NCBI GenBank assembly: GCA_030142905.1 | Contig: JASJOG010000095.1 | Location: forward strand, 1,054,001 to 1,118,000 | DNA from: Heliopora coerulea | Taxonomy: Eukaryota; Cnidaria; Anthozoa; Scleralcyonacea; Helioporidae | Direction: 5' to 3' | Length of the DNA stretch: 64,000 bases | Shown here: positions 11,501-22,276 of the stretch, in pieces | Position numbering within the stretch: the first letter of the stretch is position 1 | How the letters are laid out: each line of letters opens with the position of its first letter | The notes under the pieces: model-generated | The model's input: only the letters and a program-made list of their open reading frames with translations | Told to the model about the DNA's origin: nothing | Databases searched by the model: none | Program-made: the position numbers and the translations under genes

Positions 11501-14500
11501 TCCACCAATCAGAAGCCGAGATGAGAGACATATTTCTTACGGCCTTAATCTCAGATTCCAGATAGTGAGTCTCTTGAGGCCATCTTGGGTGACAGTATTG
11601 AATATCTTGTTCCAGTTCAGCAGCTCGCCATTCTCTCCACTTCTTTAGCTCTCGTCGAGTTTTAGTGGTGTCTAGGAAGAGATATTTTTTTATCTTATTT
11701 TATTTATTTAGTCGTCTTTATATACGGTAGATGCTGTCGTTCATAGGGCCGTGTTACTTAAAGATACTTACCAAACGCTTCGACAAATAATGATATTCTG
11801 CAAAGGTCGTAAAAACGAAGCAATGTAGTAATACTATAATATAAAACAAACTCCGAAGAGAAGCATCTTGGTCCCTGTAATACGAGTAAAAACACAACAG
11901 AAAATTGAGAATGTAATATTTCAACTATACACTCGTTGTCAAACCTAAATATTACCTTCTCAATTTTGCCTTGTGTTTTTACTCATCTCTTGGGTGCCAA
12001 ATGCTTCTTTTCGAAGTTTGTTTTGTATTTTGTCCAGTTGTCAGCAGGCATTGGATAGTGATACCAATTACGTTGACATTTTTAGTTAAGACCCATTAAA
12101 CCTAATGATCAACGCTGTGTAAAACTAAGGCGAGTTTCTGGCTTCGAACCGACTTTTCAAATACTAAACTGAGAATTTCACCAGGATTTCTAAGCCCTAG
12201 TGAAAAGACAAGCTTTTTAAACTCTGTTTTGGAATGATTCCTAACCTACAACTCAGGGCCATTTATTAGGCACCAGGCTAAGATTGCGATAAATTCGAAT
12301 TGGCGGGAACAAGTGAAGCTGGGAATTGGCTTGGTTAATGAGTTAATCTGTTAATTATTATTCAAAGACTCTACTTGAACTCACTCATTTGAAGTGAGCA
12401 CTAAATCGATCAATGTCTCAAAACTGAACTGCGCACACGGCTGATTTTAAACATTACAGGAATATTTGCCATTTACACTCGATCGCATGAAGTGGAGTTT
12501 ATATCTAGCAATAGAAATTTTGGAGTTTCAAAATGGTATATTTTGAGATCCACCTTGGGTGAGTAACGATAGACCAATGCAAGATGATAGTTTTGGCCAG
12601 GTGACATATTACAGTAAACTTGGCTAGATAACATCACATACTCGGGGAAAAAAAAACAACTTCTAAGTTGACATCGACGAACCCTACATATGCCTTTGCT
12701 CAAAAATTGCCTTTATCCATTGTAAACTTGATTTTAAACATTGTGCAGCTTTTTGTTTTAACACGTATGTACTTACTTTCAATCTGTTTTTTCACTTCCA
12801 CCAATGTCAACAAGATTATCACTGCACCTATAGCAAGTCTCCAGGCATGATCTTGCAGTGGTATGTACAAATCTTTTCCATTCCTTGGTGTGGTTACCCC
12901 CATCACTGTCCACAATATTGTGTATAAAAGATTCAGTACCAGGTCTTGCACTGCGCCCCACTTGCCGTACATCTGCCACTTCACGCTGATCAAATATTGC
13001 ATGACGGGATGCAAGATGACGTCAAATCTTTCGTTTTGCACAGCGATTTGCAAAGGAGTGCGAGCAGATGTCTTGTGATCCTTTAATTTGGCACCTTCTA
13101 GATAACTAAGGAAGTAGAACTCTTTGCGGTTTATTGTGTCCGTAGAATGGAACTGGTTCAGCGCTTCTAGTGCGACGTCAGGTATCTTTTCAATTAAAAG
13201 AGTTAAGGCAGAGTTGCCCGAGTTATCGTACACCCCGGCCGGGGCACCTTCACTGACGAGGAGTTTGGCGGCCTTGCAACGATTCATCTCTGCGGAAACC
13301 TATAAAGAAATATCCCGTAAAAAGAAACCACTGTTACAGGGTGAATTGTCATTATCCCGAATAGGAAACAAGCTGAAAATGGTGAGCATGGAAAAACCCT
13401 AAATTTTTGAAACGTAATCAAAATGGAACTGGAAATATCAGTTGAGCTCCAAACAGAAAATTATGATGAAGCTACTAATGATAGAGAACAATATGTTCAC
13501 CCAAGTGGAGGTGAATATATTGCTTTAGCATATACCTCGCAAAATTGTTTTCACACACATTCTTTTTAAGTTTTTACAATTTTACGGGGTGCCGGCTTGT
13601 CGCCCGCTCATCACTTGTAAACAAAGCATTTTGAAACTCGTGCTGAGTACATTTATCGCTAAAAAATAAAAGAAATACACATCTTTGAATATTTAATTGC
13701 CAAATTTCGTTTCTTTTTTGGTGATGTCTGGCACTTCGGCTTCGTTTGTTGAAAAAAGTTCTTCTGTAACGCAAACAAAACTGGACGGCATTTTGTTTTG
13801 CTCGGAGGGGAATAGTGCAGAATATTCCCAGATAGAGGAACCAATCAGATTGCGCAAAAAACACTATCCACCTGCGAGGTTTATGCTAAATACAAATATC
13901 CTTGAAGTTATAGCCAGGACTATACGATTAGGCGACCGCCGTACCTGAAGAGGAGTTCTGTTCTTGCTGTCTCGTGCGTCTATATTTGCTCCATACCCAA
14001 GAAGCATCTTCAGGGAGTTGATGGCGTCATTTTTTGCTGCGAAGTGGACAGGTGCTTGTTTCTCTCCGTATGTTTGAATATCGACATCTGCTCCATTTTG
14101 AACAAGAAATTCGACCATTTCTGCGTAGTCTACTGCAGCTGCAACATGGAGTGGAGACCGACCAAAGTGATCCTGGTGATTGACAGTGGCACCTGCGTGC
14201 GACGAAAGATCTTTAGGATTGTCGTGAGAAGTCATGTCAAGTGTACAGGAAATGGAAATATGAGTAGGACAAAAGCATGTCAACACGATAATGATGGATA
14301 ATGAGAAGATAGCACAGTGATAGACATCGGGTAAAGGATGGTACTAACGAAATTTGACAGATAATTATGAGATGGTTGTGAGATTATGGCCGTATAATTA
14401 TTGGGTTTTTGCATAATAATTGTGACTGAATAATAGTGGGGTAGTGATAAGATTTTAGCAGAATAATGGTGGATGGGTGTAGGGCTATAGTTGAACTATG

Positions 14501-16028
14501 TCAGGACAGTAATTGGATGCATGATAGTGAAATAATGGAGGATAAGTTGTACATTGGCGAGATAATGTCAGCATTCTAGCATTGCAGAATATTTATATAT
14601 GCGAAAAATCTGACTGTCCCAGCCGGGAATCGGATCCAAGGTCTCCGAATCTACGTATCGGTGCTCTGACCTCTGAGCTACTGAGACACGGCTAGGACAG
14701 TGAGAATAATTGCAGAATAATGCTTCGACATGCGAGTTAATAGTAAGTTGTGCTAGAGAGAGAGACAGTCCTGGATATACCGTGTTTGATAAGAAAGCAG
14801 GCTACGTCAACATTCCAGGATCGTGCGACTTCGTGGAAAACTGTTTGTCCTGTCTTGTCTGTGCTGTTGACATCTGCACCATTTTCCAGTAAGGATTCCA
14901 CGAAATCAAAGTCAAAAGTGTCGTCTGTCTTATTTGAGTTAGCCAAGGTTGCAAGGTAGTGAATAAGAGCATGGTTCCGAACGTTTTGAGCTTCATGTCC
15001 TTCTATCATCTCGCTTGATTCTAGTTCACCTTCAAGAACTGCGTGCATTGGCTGATTAGGTAGGCTTGTTCCTAGTTAAAACAAATGTACATTCATACAC
15101 TCATTTCGAGGGCTTAAGGATTTTGACTTGGAAATCCATAAACGTTTGGGTTAAGAACTATAGTGTTTAACTCATTTCACGTCTGGCTATTTTACCCACA
15201 AATTGCTCGAGGGGCTGGCACACCACTTTTTCTCTTGAAGTAGTCATTTTCACAATAACACTTCTTCAGCATTTTACCCTCTGCTTATGCTTGCTGCCTT
15301 ACAACATTTTATGTGTGCTGTTTTAGCATGCATTAGTACGTATACCTTTTTGTGTATTAATGTAAACAGCTTTGAACTGAACCTAGCTCTTACAGAAAAT
15401 CTGTTTCTGTAAAAGATTTTAATTACTATGTAACTCATTTCTGTGCGGATAGGTCTTGTATCATTTTTACTCTTGCTGAAGAGAGATGTGTGGATAGGAA
15501 AGAGCTAACAAACGAATCAAGCATTGATTGTTGTTAAGCTGTGGGAGTGTCCAAGATTATGAAGGTAAAATGCGAAAGAAGCAGTTCCAAGAAGATAGGT
15601 TCATTGCATTTTAAGGAGGATTTACTCACGTTGTATCTGTACTCATTAAGTTGTCACCAGTCAGTTTTTATTGGAACAATCTATAAAACTATCTCCGTCT
15701 GAATAATCTGCTAATTTGCCCTTCACTAAAGGTGTCTTCATATGTATATAAGGTCTGATTTTGGCTCTAACGCAACAGTAAGGCTATCCATTAGCTTGGC
15801 TAATATGAAATCGTTCATTTTTCATGTCCTGCCAAGGTCAGAATATACTCCCAATGTTGGCTGTCAACACCCCTTCAGACCTGAACTGGTCTCCAGACAC
15901 CTTAACGCTGTGAGTGAATGAATACCTGGTATTTCTTTCAAAAGCATTTCTTCGTACAGCTTCTTTCTGTTCGCGTAGTGGTTGCGTCTTGAATCCAGCT
16001 TTATCTGTTTTTCGTTTACCTCTTCCAT
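8544..16028 (-). CDS. Ankyrin-repeat TRP-like cation channel, paralogue A (5 coding exons)
   Basis: Exons on the minus strand are 16028-15926, 15071-14781, 14192-13945, 13299-12777 and 11671-8544. All junctions are GT/AG with phases 1, 1, 0, 1, and together they encode 1430 aa. Exon 1 gives 34 residues ending YEEMLLKEIP. Exons 2-4 carry about five ankyrin-like units (for example GRSPLHVAA and GANIDARDSKNRTPLQ). S1 is near residues 332-350 and S2 near 367-386. The last exon opens with a basic linker (TRRELKKWREWRAAELE), then S3, S4 (LWFRIFKYARPFE), S5, a pore helix (LLYNMFSMMVV) and S6 (LNLLIALLSNTFERL). About 800 residues of charged, Asn/Gln/Ser-rich disordered tail follow. The filter reads VVNPH where B and C read VVGDH. 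The family resembles TRPV/TRPA-type channels; the subfamily is uncertain. Any non-coding first exon was not found. Confidence 0.88.
11841..12035. repeat. Foldback inverted repeat in the last intron of channel A
   Basis: A left arm at about 11841-11935 is mirrored by a right arm at about 11943-12035. Shared blocks include AAACAAACT(C/T)CGAA, GAGTAAAAACACAA and AAAATTGAGAA. Arms of about 90 bp with several mismatches and a spacer of a few bases suggest an old foldback MITE. No terminal duplication was identified. Confidence 0.7.
13570..13890. other. Anonymous sequence in intron 3 of channel A, possible repeat
   Basis: Overlapping short ORFs on both strands cover this intron segment, including one on the plus strand from 13697. 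None fits the exon phases of the channel gene. Its composition differs slightly from the flanking intron. I suspect a transposon-derived segment, but no termini or duplications were found. Confidence 0.2.
14281..14580. repeat. Degenerate intronic repeat of GATAATGGTG-like units
   Basis: Intron 2 of channel A carries many imperfect copies of a 10-20 base unit containing GATAATG, GAATAATAG or GATAGTG. The equivalent intron of channel B (about 26330-26620) shows the same kind of repeat. It probably predates the duplication of the two genes, or arose by parallel slippage. Confidence 0.45.
14616..14687 (-). repeat. tRNA-like sequence, probably the head of a SINE
   Basis: Read on the minus strand, 72 bases can be drawn as a cloverleaf. 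The seven-base acceptor stem (GTCTCAG with CTGGGAC) pairs throughout with one G-U, and the D arm GCTC/GAGC pairs. An A box (TAGCTCAGAGG) and a B box like GGATCCGATTCC are present. The T stem pairs badly and the anticodon stem has a T-T mismatch, so it is unlikely to work as a tRNA. It lies in intron 2 of channel A. Confidence 0.55.
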
Positions 16029-18928
16029 CTTTTCGAAACTCTGTGCACAAAACCAACCAAGCTAATTTGATACCTGAAAATGTGTTAATTACCATGTAAA
16101 GCTCACAGTAGTTATGAAAACTAACTTCTTTGAATTTGTCTCCGGTATGTGTGGGTGCTTGTGTACCAAACGGTCTCGTGCTATGTCGTGTTTAGCAGCG
16201 TTTTTCACTGCGATTAGTTCTCTTGTGACTTCGCAAAAGAAAGCCAGCAAATGAATTCTTTACGTCAACTGCAAATGACTAAACCTTTCGTTGCTCTTTA
16301 TTTGGATATCGTAACCAACTATCGACATCATTAAAAATGTACTTCGGGGGATTTAAGTGCAGATGAGGGGGAAAGTAATCCGAGTCAAAGTGACCATCAA
16401 TCCCGTTAGCAATAGTTGTTGTCAGACAGAATTTCATTTTTCATATCACAAAAACAATAGTACATTCCACGACTAGTTGCCTCGATTTGGTAAATAAATT
16501 GCGTTAGATAAAACTTATAATCTTTTTCTAAAACGGACGACAAAGGGCAGTGAAGAACTGATAATCTCGTGAACCTCAAAACCATTGATCCCAACAAAAG
16601 TGATCTAACTTGAAAGATACTGATAAGTTTTTGTTGAACAAAATAATGTAAATAATTAAATTGTGTAAATGTCTGAGGAAAATGGTACAAATACGATGCA
16701 AATATAAATTTTATAACAGTTCGCAATGAAATGAAAACAATGACCACAATTATTTCTTTACATGTGTTGCTGTAGCAAGCCACGTTATAAAGATTGTAAA
16801 CTTTTAACGCTGTCCCTCAGTTTACTACTTCGATTATTTCGTAATCATTCACCTAAGAAATGGCGACTGTCAGGGTATCGTCTAAAAGTGGGACGCCGCA
16901 CTCTGATTGTTATCTTGTTTTTGTTGTGAGAATATCTCTGTTGCCAGCGAGCAGGTTGCTAGTGCAAGTAACATGGTGTTTGTTTAAAATTTTTAGATGA
17001 ACGATCGCACACGAGTAAGCGCATGAAAGTGCTCTCCTAGTTCTGCGTTCAAGTTCATATTGCCATTTTTTCCTTTAAGTGTAATCTTATTAACTTTCCA
17101 TCTGAATTTTAAGAACTCATGTACTATATTTAGTGTTGCAAATAAATCAGACCGTAAAGTACAATGAGAGACGTTTATTCGGACATTTGTGTAACATATT
17201 ATATGCAGGGCTTTATCCAAGCAGACCCTAACGTGTCAAAGAAGATCAACCTTTTAGCAAAGATTACTTCCCACAGATCTGCATATGAGCGTATATACAT
17301 TTTCACCGTGCGTATACATCGTACCAATGACGCCGGATAACGCCATCCGAGATGTTAGCACTGATTTTAGGGGCCAAGGGGCTTAGTATCAGTTAAGCCT
17401 GTTCCACTAGACGAATATTTGCGCGTGAAGCGACTTTTTCTTTGTCTCGTGGACTCGCAACTGCAACTTATGAGACTTCTTTTCAATTTATACAAAGAAA
17501 CGCCAATTGGTACTATAAGATTCATTTAGTGGCAAAGATCTTTAAAGATTGATTATCAGACTATGTTGGTGTTATTTTGCCGACATTAACATACATCTTT
17601 TTTCGATCATAGAAAATGAGATCAATTTGCCAAAGCACTCTATTTTGATCAAACTTGTCGAATGGGTTTTATTTTCCATAATCAAGTTTCAATAATGTAT
17701 CTTCACAATGCTCTTAATTAATCCTGATTTATTTATCATAGCGTGACAGTACGCAGCTGTAGCCTTCACACTGATCGGTAGTACCAAACTGCATTAATAG
17801 GTTTGGCTCTGATCTTAGAATTACGTTAATTCGATCTTAACCGTGGCTTTTGACTATGGTTTATTTCACCCAAACAATGCGTGTATTTATACGAAAAAAG
17901 AACTCATTTTTCTGTCCATGTATATATCAAAGAAAAACGTTCAAAAGTAACATTGTTTGCGCACAACATTAACGTCAACCTGACCGATGATCTTTATCTG
18001 GAAGCTGTTTTTTGTACAACGCCAAGGTTAACTTAAAAAATTAATCGACCACAGCGGGACCCCAGGACCGCTGTATGTTAATTGGGCAAACATGTTCTGA
18101 AATTTGTTACCCAAATCTACATTACAGCTTGATATCTTTATTTATCTTCTGAATTGTGGGATACACGTATGTCTCAACAAGTTTTTAAATTCGTTCCATC
18201 GGACCTCGCGGCTTTTCAGTGGTTTACTTTAATTCGGGAAAAATGTATTTAGCTATGAGTCTTAACAGTGCACATCGGTCTCCCTCTTTATTGTGAGGTA
18301 GGAGTCTTGAGCCCACGCACACATATCACGTTTGGCTGCGGGGCTTTTTTAGCAAGTAAAGCCGGAGCTCCAAGGTTTAAGTGAGTCGTAGCAGGCCAAT
18401 ACAACATTTTATTGTGATTTCATTACACAGCATTTATTTTCAGTTCGTTTTGAACTTTGCAGTAACTATATTCCATAAGTCTACGGAGTTTTCTAGATCT
18501 CCTTTTTCAAAGTTAACATCTAGCATGTATATCCTACATGAATCATGAAGATAATTGAAAGAATTTTACTTTTATGTTATACAGCGAAAGGTCTACCATT
18601 AATACCGACATGGAACTGTCATGTTTCCAAACGTCCAGTCGTGTTTGTATAACTTGATATGGAAACTGTTTCCTGTTTTCAAAATACATAACTGACATAG
18701 CGGCATCGCTGAAGAGCAAATCTGAACTATCACAAATGTTTTGTGATCAAAACCTGAGCGAGGATCTTTGAAAGTGCAACACTGACCAGGTGAAATACGT
18801 ATAGGGTAAGACTGTTGTAATTTATCAATCCCAGGATGTTCACGTACAAGATTTTATTGTCTGATTATTCCATTTGGTTTTAGATGACAATGGTTGTCGT
18901 CACGACTTAATTTTGTTACGCACTTGCA
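16029..18928. other. Non-coding spacer between channel genes A and B
   Basis: No ORF with a recognisable domain or a splice-consistent exon was seen. It should contain the promoter of gene A next to 16028 and the original 3' flank of gene B near 18.9 kb. No promoter element can be defined with confidence. Confidence 0.45.
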
Positions 18929-18949
18929 ATGTTCTCGTCTTATCTCCTT

Positions 18950-19142
18950 GAAATGTTCACCTTGTATCTCGATCGTAGTGCATCGTTCGGACAAAGTAAT
19001 CTCAGGGACTGCTTCAGACACCTGGGATTTGTTAGGACACGATTGATCATGTCTTGTTTGCTTATCCTATCCTGCTTTCATTTCATCTTTCTTTTCTTTA
19101 TTCTTTGTTTCACCGATTTTTTTTCACAAAATAAACAACTCT
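18950..19142 (-). pseudogene. Distal remnant of the channel B tail exon, cut off by a LINE
   Basis: On the minus strand this segment aligns by eye with the last part of the channel A coding exon (about 8570-8780). Shared blocks include TCCCAGGTGTC, TCTGAGATT and CGAGATACAAG, and both have the A-rich stretch where A encodes VVYFEKK. It is separated from the rest of the exon (22069 onward) by the LINE at 19143-22061. The reading frame is not maintained relative to A. It ends at CAACTCT, the left copy of the LINE target duplication. Confidence 0.75.
19136..19142. repeat. Left target-site duplication of the LINE
   Basis: CAACTCT here matches CAACTCT at 22062-22068 on the other side of the LINE. 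Channel A has CAACTTT and channel C CAACCTT at the equivalent point, so the motif belongs to the interrupted exon. Confidence 0.65.
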
Positions 19143-22061
19143 ATCTTCGAAATACTATCTTCGAAATACTATTAACTATATCTTCGAAATACTATAACTC
19201 TATCTTCGAAATACTATTAACTATAATTTGAGAAATGACCTCATTCCATCAGAGCTAGAGGCAGTGTGTGTTGAAATCTCAAAACCACATAGTAAACCAT
19301 TTTTTGCTGCCACAGTATATAGGCCACCCAATGCTAATGCTGATTTTTTTGAACACTTTGAAAAATTCATCAAAGCCATTGATAATGAAAATCAAGAAAT
19401 GTATTTGCTTGGTGATTTAAACTGCAATTTATTAAAAACAGACAATGACTCAAATGCACCAACAAAGAAAATTAAGTCACTATATGAATTGTACCAGTTG
19501 TCTCAAATAATTAACCAGGCAACCAGAGTCACTGTGACAACCAGTACCCTGATTGACCATATTGTGACAAATACTCCTGAGAAAATATCTGATTCTGGTG
19601 TTGTACACACAGGTATCAGCGACCATAGTCTTATCTATGCAATCAGAAAAATTTCAGTTTCTAAACAACATGAGAATGTCATTGAAGTTAGAAATATGAG
19701 ACATTTTGATGAACAAAAATTTATCAGGGAACTGCAGAATCAGCATTGGGAGTATGTATATTTCCTTCCTACAGACCCAAATTCTATGTGGGTAGTTTGG
19801 AAGGAATTGTTCCTAGAAGTCCTAGATAAAAATGCACCAATTCAAAATAAAAGAGTTAAATCAAAACAGGTACCTTGGATAACTGGTGAAATAAAAAACC
19901 TCATGTTTGAAAGGGACAAGTTAAAAAGGAAAGCTATCCTATCTAACCTTGAGATTGATTGGTGTCATTATAGGCAAATAAGAAATAAAGTGAATGTTGA
20001 ATTAAGAAATGCAAAAAAACTTTATTATTCCACTAAACTTACCAACCAAAAAAATAATCCAAAGGAAGCTTGGAAAACAATAAATGGTTTACTGGGAAGG
20101 CATAAACAACAAACTACAGTAAATGAACTTCATGTTGATGGTGAAATCTTAACAAACATTGAAGACATTGCTGAGGGCTTTAACAATTATTTTTCAAAGA
20201 TTGGTCCACAATTAGCAAATAAGATTGAGTCATCAAATTATAAATTTGAAGAGTATATGCCAAACAACATCAAATCTCAATTTGCAACATTCCAGCCTAC
20301 TACTGTGTCCACTGTATACAAGCTCTTGACTAAACTTTCAAGCAATAAGGCCACAGGTATTGATAAAATTTCAAGTAAAATTCTGAAAATAGCTGCACCA
20401 ATCATTTCTGATTCATTAACTCATATTTTCAATCAATGTATTACTTTATCTGTCTTCCCTGATGAATGGAAAATGGCTAAAGTAATACCTTTATTCAAAG
20501 CAGGGCAACGGAAGCTGGCTGAAAATTACAGACCTATTTCAGTTCTACCAGTTATTAGTAAAATCTTGGAAAGAATCCTTTTTCAGCAACTTCATGAGTA
20601 TTTAACAAATTTTGGGATTTTAAGTGATCAACAGTTTGGTTTTCGGAAATATCATTCCACGACTGCAGCATTAATTGATTGTACTAACGACTGGTACATA
20701 AATATAGATAAGAAAATGTTCAACATGGTAGTGTTCATAGATCTGAAAAAAGCATTTGACACTGTGGATCATGAAATACTAATAAAAAAGTTAGAGCTCT
20801 ATGGGATCAAGGGTCAAGCACTGTCTCTACTTAAATCGTATCTCACAAATCGAAATCAGAAGTGCCAATTTAGGGGCACTGTATCATCAGAGAAAATAAT
20901 TAGATGTGGCATTCCACAAGGGTCTATTTTAGGGCCACTGTTCTTTCTCTTATACATCAATGATTTACCACATTGCTTAGAAAGCACAAAACCAAGGTTA
21001 TTTGCTGACGACACCAATATAACAGCTTCATCGCAGTCAATAGATGAGCTTGAAACTGCAGTAAATTCAGACTTAAAAAATCTCAAGGAGTGGCTAATTA
21101 ACAATAAACTTAGCTTAAATTTATCTAAGACTGAATTTATTGTTATTGGCTCAAAACCAATGGTAGGCAGGATTTCTGACCGTACAATTAATTTAAAAGT
21201 TGATGACAAAGAAATCAAGCAAGTTCAAGAAAGCAAAAGTTTAGGGGTATTATTAGATCAACATTTGTCTTGGAACAGTAACACTGATGTCATTTGTAAA
21301 AAGATATCAGCAGGAATTTCAGCTCTTCGGCGATTGAAAAATTTTGCAGATAAAAAAACACTTCTTTCAATTTATAATTCCCTTGTGTCCCCATACTTTC
21401 AATATTGTTGTGAAGTATGGGACGTATTTAATGAAACACATTCAAACCGACTTCAGAAACTTCAAAACAGAGCAGCAAGAATAATCACAAATACCAGTAA
21501 CGATGCTGATCACTCCATTGTATTGAACGAGCTAGGCTGGGAACCACTTAAAACTACTAGGAAAAGAGCTAAGGCTATAATGATGTACAAAATCTTAAAT
21601 GGCATGGCTCCCACTTCGCTCGCGAACCTCTTCAAATTTAGAAGTGAAGTAACAAAATATGACCTTCGGGAAACTTCAAGTACTGTTTGCCTGCCAAAAC
21701 CACGCACTAATAGTATGAAGAAAAGTTTTATCTATGATGGAGGAATAATTTGGAACTCCATTCCCAAAGAAATTAGAGAGTGTAGATCTCTCACTTCATT
21801 TCAAACGAAAATCGCGACGTGCATTGACATATAAAATTATATATCTTGCATCTTTGTAATTAACTAGTTCAATTAATTTAATATTTAATATTTAATATTT
21901 AGACTAACTGATTTTGAACTTTGCTACTTTTTGTAACAGTCCTGTAAATAGTTTCTATCTAATTTTATGCTTGTATTTTTTTAATTCTATACACGCCTCT
22001 CGTGGAAATCAACTTTCAGTTGACGAGGCAAGCGTGTCAAAATAAAGTCTATCATCATCAT
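19143..22061 (+). mobile_element. 5'-truncated non-LTR retrotransposon (LINE, CR1/L2/jockey-like)
   Basis: The element is about 2.9 kb, flanked by CAACTCT on both sides and ending in AATAAAGTCTATCATCATCATCA, that is, a polyadenylation-like signal and an ATC-repeat tail. A tail of short repeats rather than poly-A is typical of CR1/L2-type elements. The 5' end lacks the beginning of the endonuclease. It instead starts with four near-identical copies of TCTTCGAAATACTA at 19144-19216, probably made during or after insertion. It lies antisense to channel gene B, inside the decayed part of its last exon. Confidence 0.88.
19228..21834 (+). CDS. LINE ORF: partial AP endonuclease plus reverse transcriptase
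   Basis: An uninterrupted frame of 868 aa. Its N-terminus is the second half of an apurinic-type endonuclease (VYRPPN, GDLNCN, TLIDHIVTN, SDHSLIY). The reverse transcriptase follows from about residue 370: VIPLFKAGQRKLAENYRPIS, FGFRKYHST, the first catalytic Asp in VFIDLKKAFDTVDH, GIPQGSILGPLFFLLYIND, the FADDT box, and SLNLSKTE. The C-terminal region has conserved Cys/Trp residues (YCCEVWD). The frame carries no stop or shift, so the insertion looks young. Loss of roughly the first 100 endonuclease residues should leave this copy unable to move on its own. ATG 19228 may not be a natural start. The element is of the APE type, without an RNase H domain that I can see. Confidence 0.9.
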   Translation: MRNDLIPSELEAVCVEISKPHSKPFFAATVYRPPNANADFFEHFEKFIKAIDNENQEMYLLGDLNCNLLKTDNDSNAPTKKIKSLYELYQLSQIINQATRVTVTTSTLIDHIVTNTPEKISDSGVVHTGISDHSLIYAIRKISVSKQHENVIEVRNMRHFDEQKFIRELQNQHWEYVYFLPTDPNSMWVVWKELFLEVLDKNAPIQNKRVKSKQVPWITGEIKNLMFERDKLKRKAILSNLEIDWCHYRQIRNKVNVELRNAKKLYYSTKLTNQKNNPKEAWKTINGLLGRHKQQTTVNELHVDGEILTNIEDIAEGFNNYFSKIGPQLANKIESSNYKFEEYMPNNIKSQFATFQPTTVSTVYKLLTKLSSNKATGIDKISSKILKIAAPIISDSLTHIFNQCITLSVFPDEWKMAKVIPLFKAGQRKLAENYRPISVLPVISKILERILFQQLHEYLTNFGILSDQQFGFRKYHSTTAALIDCTNDWYINIDKKMFNMVVFIDLKKAFDTVDHEILIKKLELYGIKGQALSLLKSYLTNRNQKCQFRGTVSSEKIIRCGIPQGSILGPLFFLLYINDLPHCLESTKPRLFADDTNITASSQSIDELETAVNSDLKNLKEWLINNKLSLNLSKTEFIVIGSKPMVGRISDRTINLKVDDKEIKQVQESKSLGVLLDQHLSWNSNTDVICKKISAGISALRRLKNFADKKTLLSIYNSLVSPYFQYCCEVWDVFNETHSNRLQKLQNRAARIITNTSNDADHSIVLNELGWEPLKTTRKRAKAIMMYKILNGMAPTSLANLFKFRSEVTKYDLRETSSTVCLPKPRTNSMKKSFIYDGGIIWNSIPKEIRECRSLTSFQTKIATCIDI

Positions 22062-22068
22062 CAACTCT
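22062..22068. repeat. Right target-site duplication of the LINE
   Basis: CAACTCT follows the ATC-repeat tail of the LINE and repeats 19136-19142. The decayed channel B exon resumes directly after it. Confidence 0.65.
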
Positions 22069-22276
22069 TTCCATTATAGCTGGAGCCAGTGTAGCAGCGT
22101 TGCATTCGGATTTTATATCTTTTTCCTTTTCTTCTCCGATGGAGTCCACAGGAGATTGGTTTTCCTGTAAAATTTGGAAAAGGAGATGGTTTAGTACGGA
22201 TCGGCGAACTGTGGAAATAGTCAGAAGGAATTTAGTTTAACTCACCAGATTTGGATAAAGCTCTAGTGATTTGATT
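22069..22276 (-). pseudogene. Untranslated, decaying part of the channel B tail exon
   Basis: This segment follows the TAA of channel B and still aligns with the coding exon of channel A: CAAATC, the GAGTTAA block, and the stretch matching the A residues KQNQFP and ATPIAPVIM. Further stops and frame shifts have accumulated (AGTAAA in A against AACTAA here). It is interrupted at 22068 by the LINE and continues at 19142. Confidence 0.75.

Noticed and set aside
14616..14687. Functional tRNA gene with a GTA anticodon
   Set aside because: The T stem hardly pairs and the anticodon stem has a mismatch; a SINE head or tRNA pseudogene is more likely.
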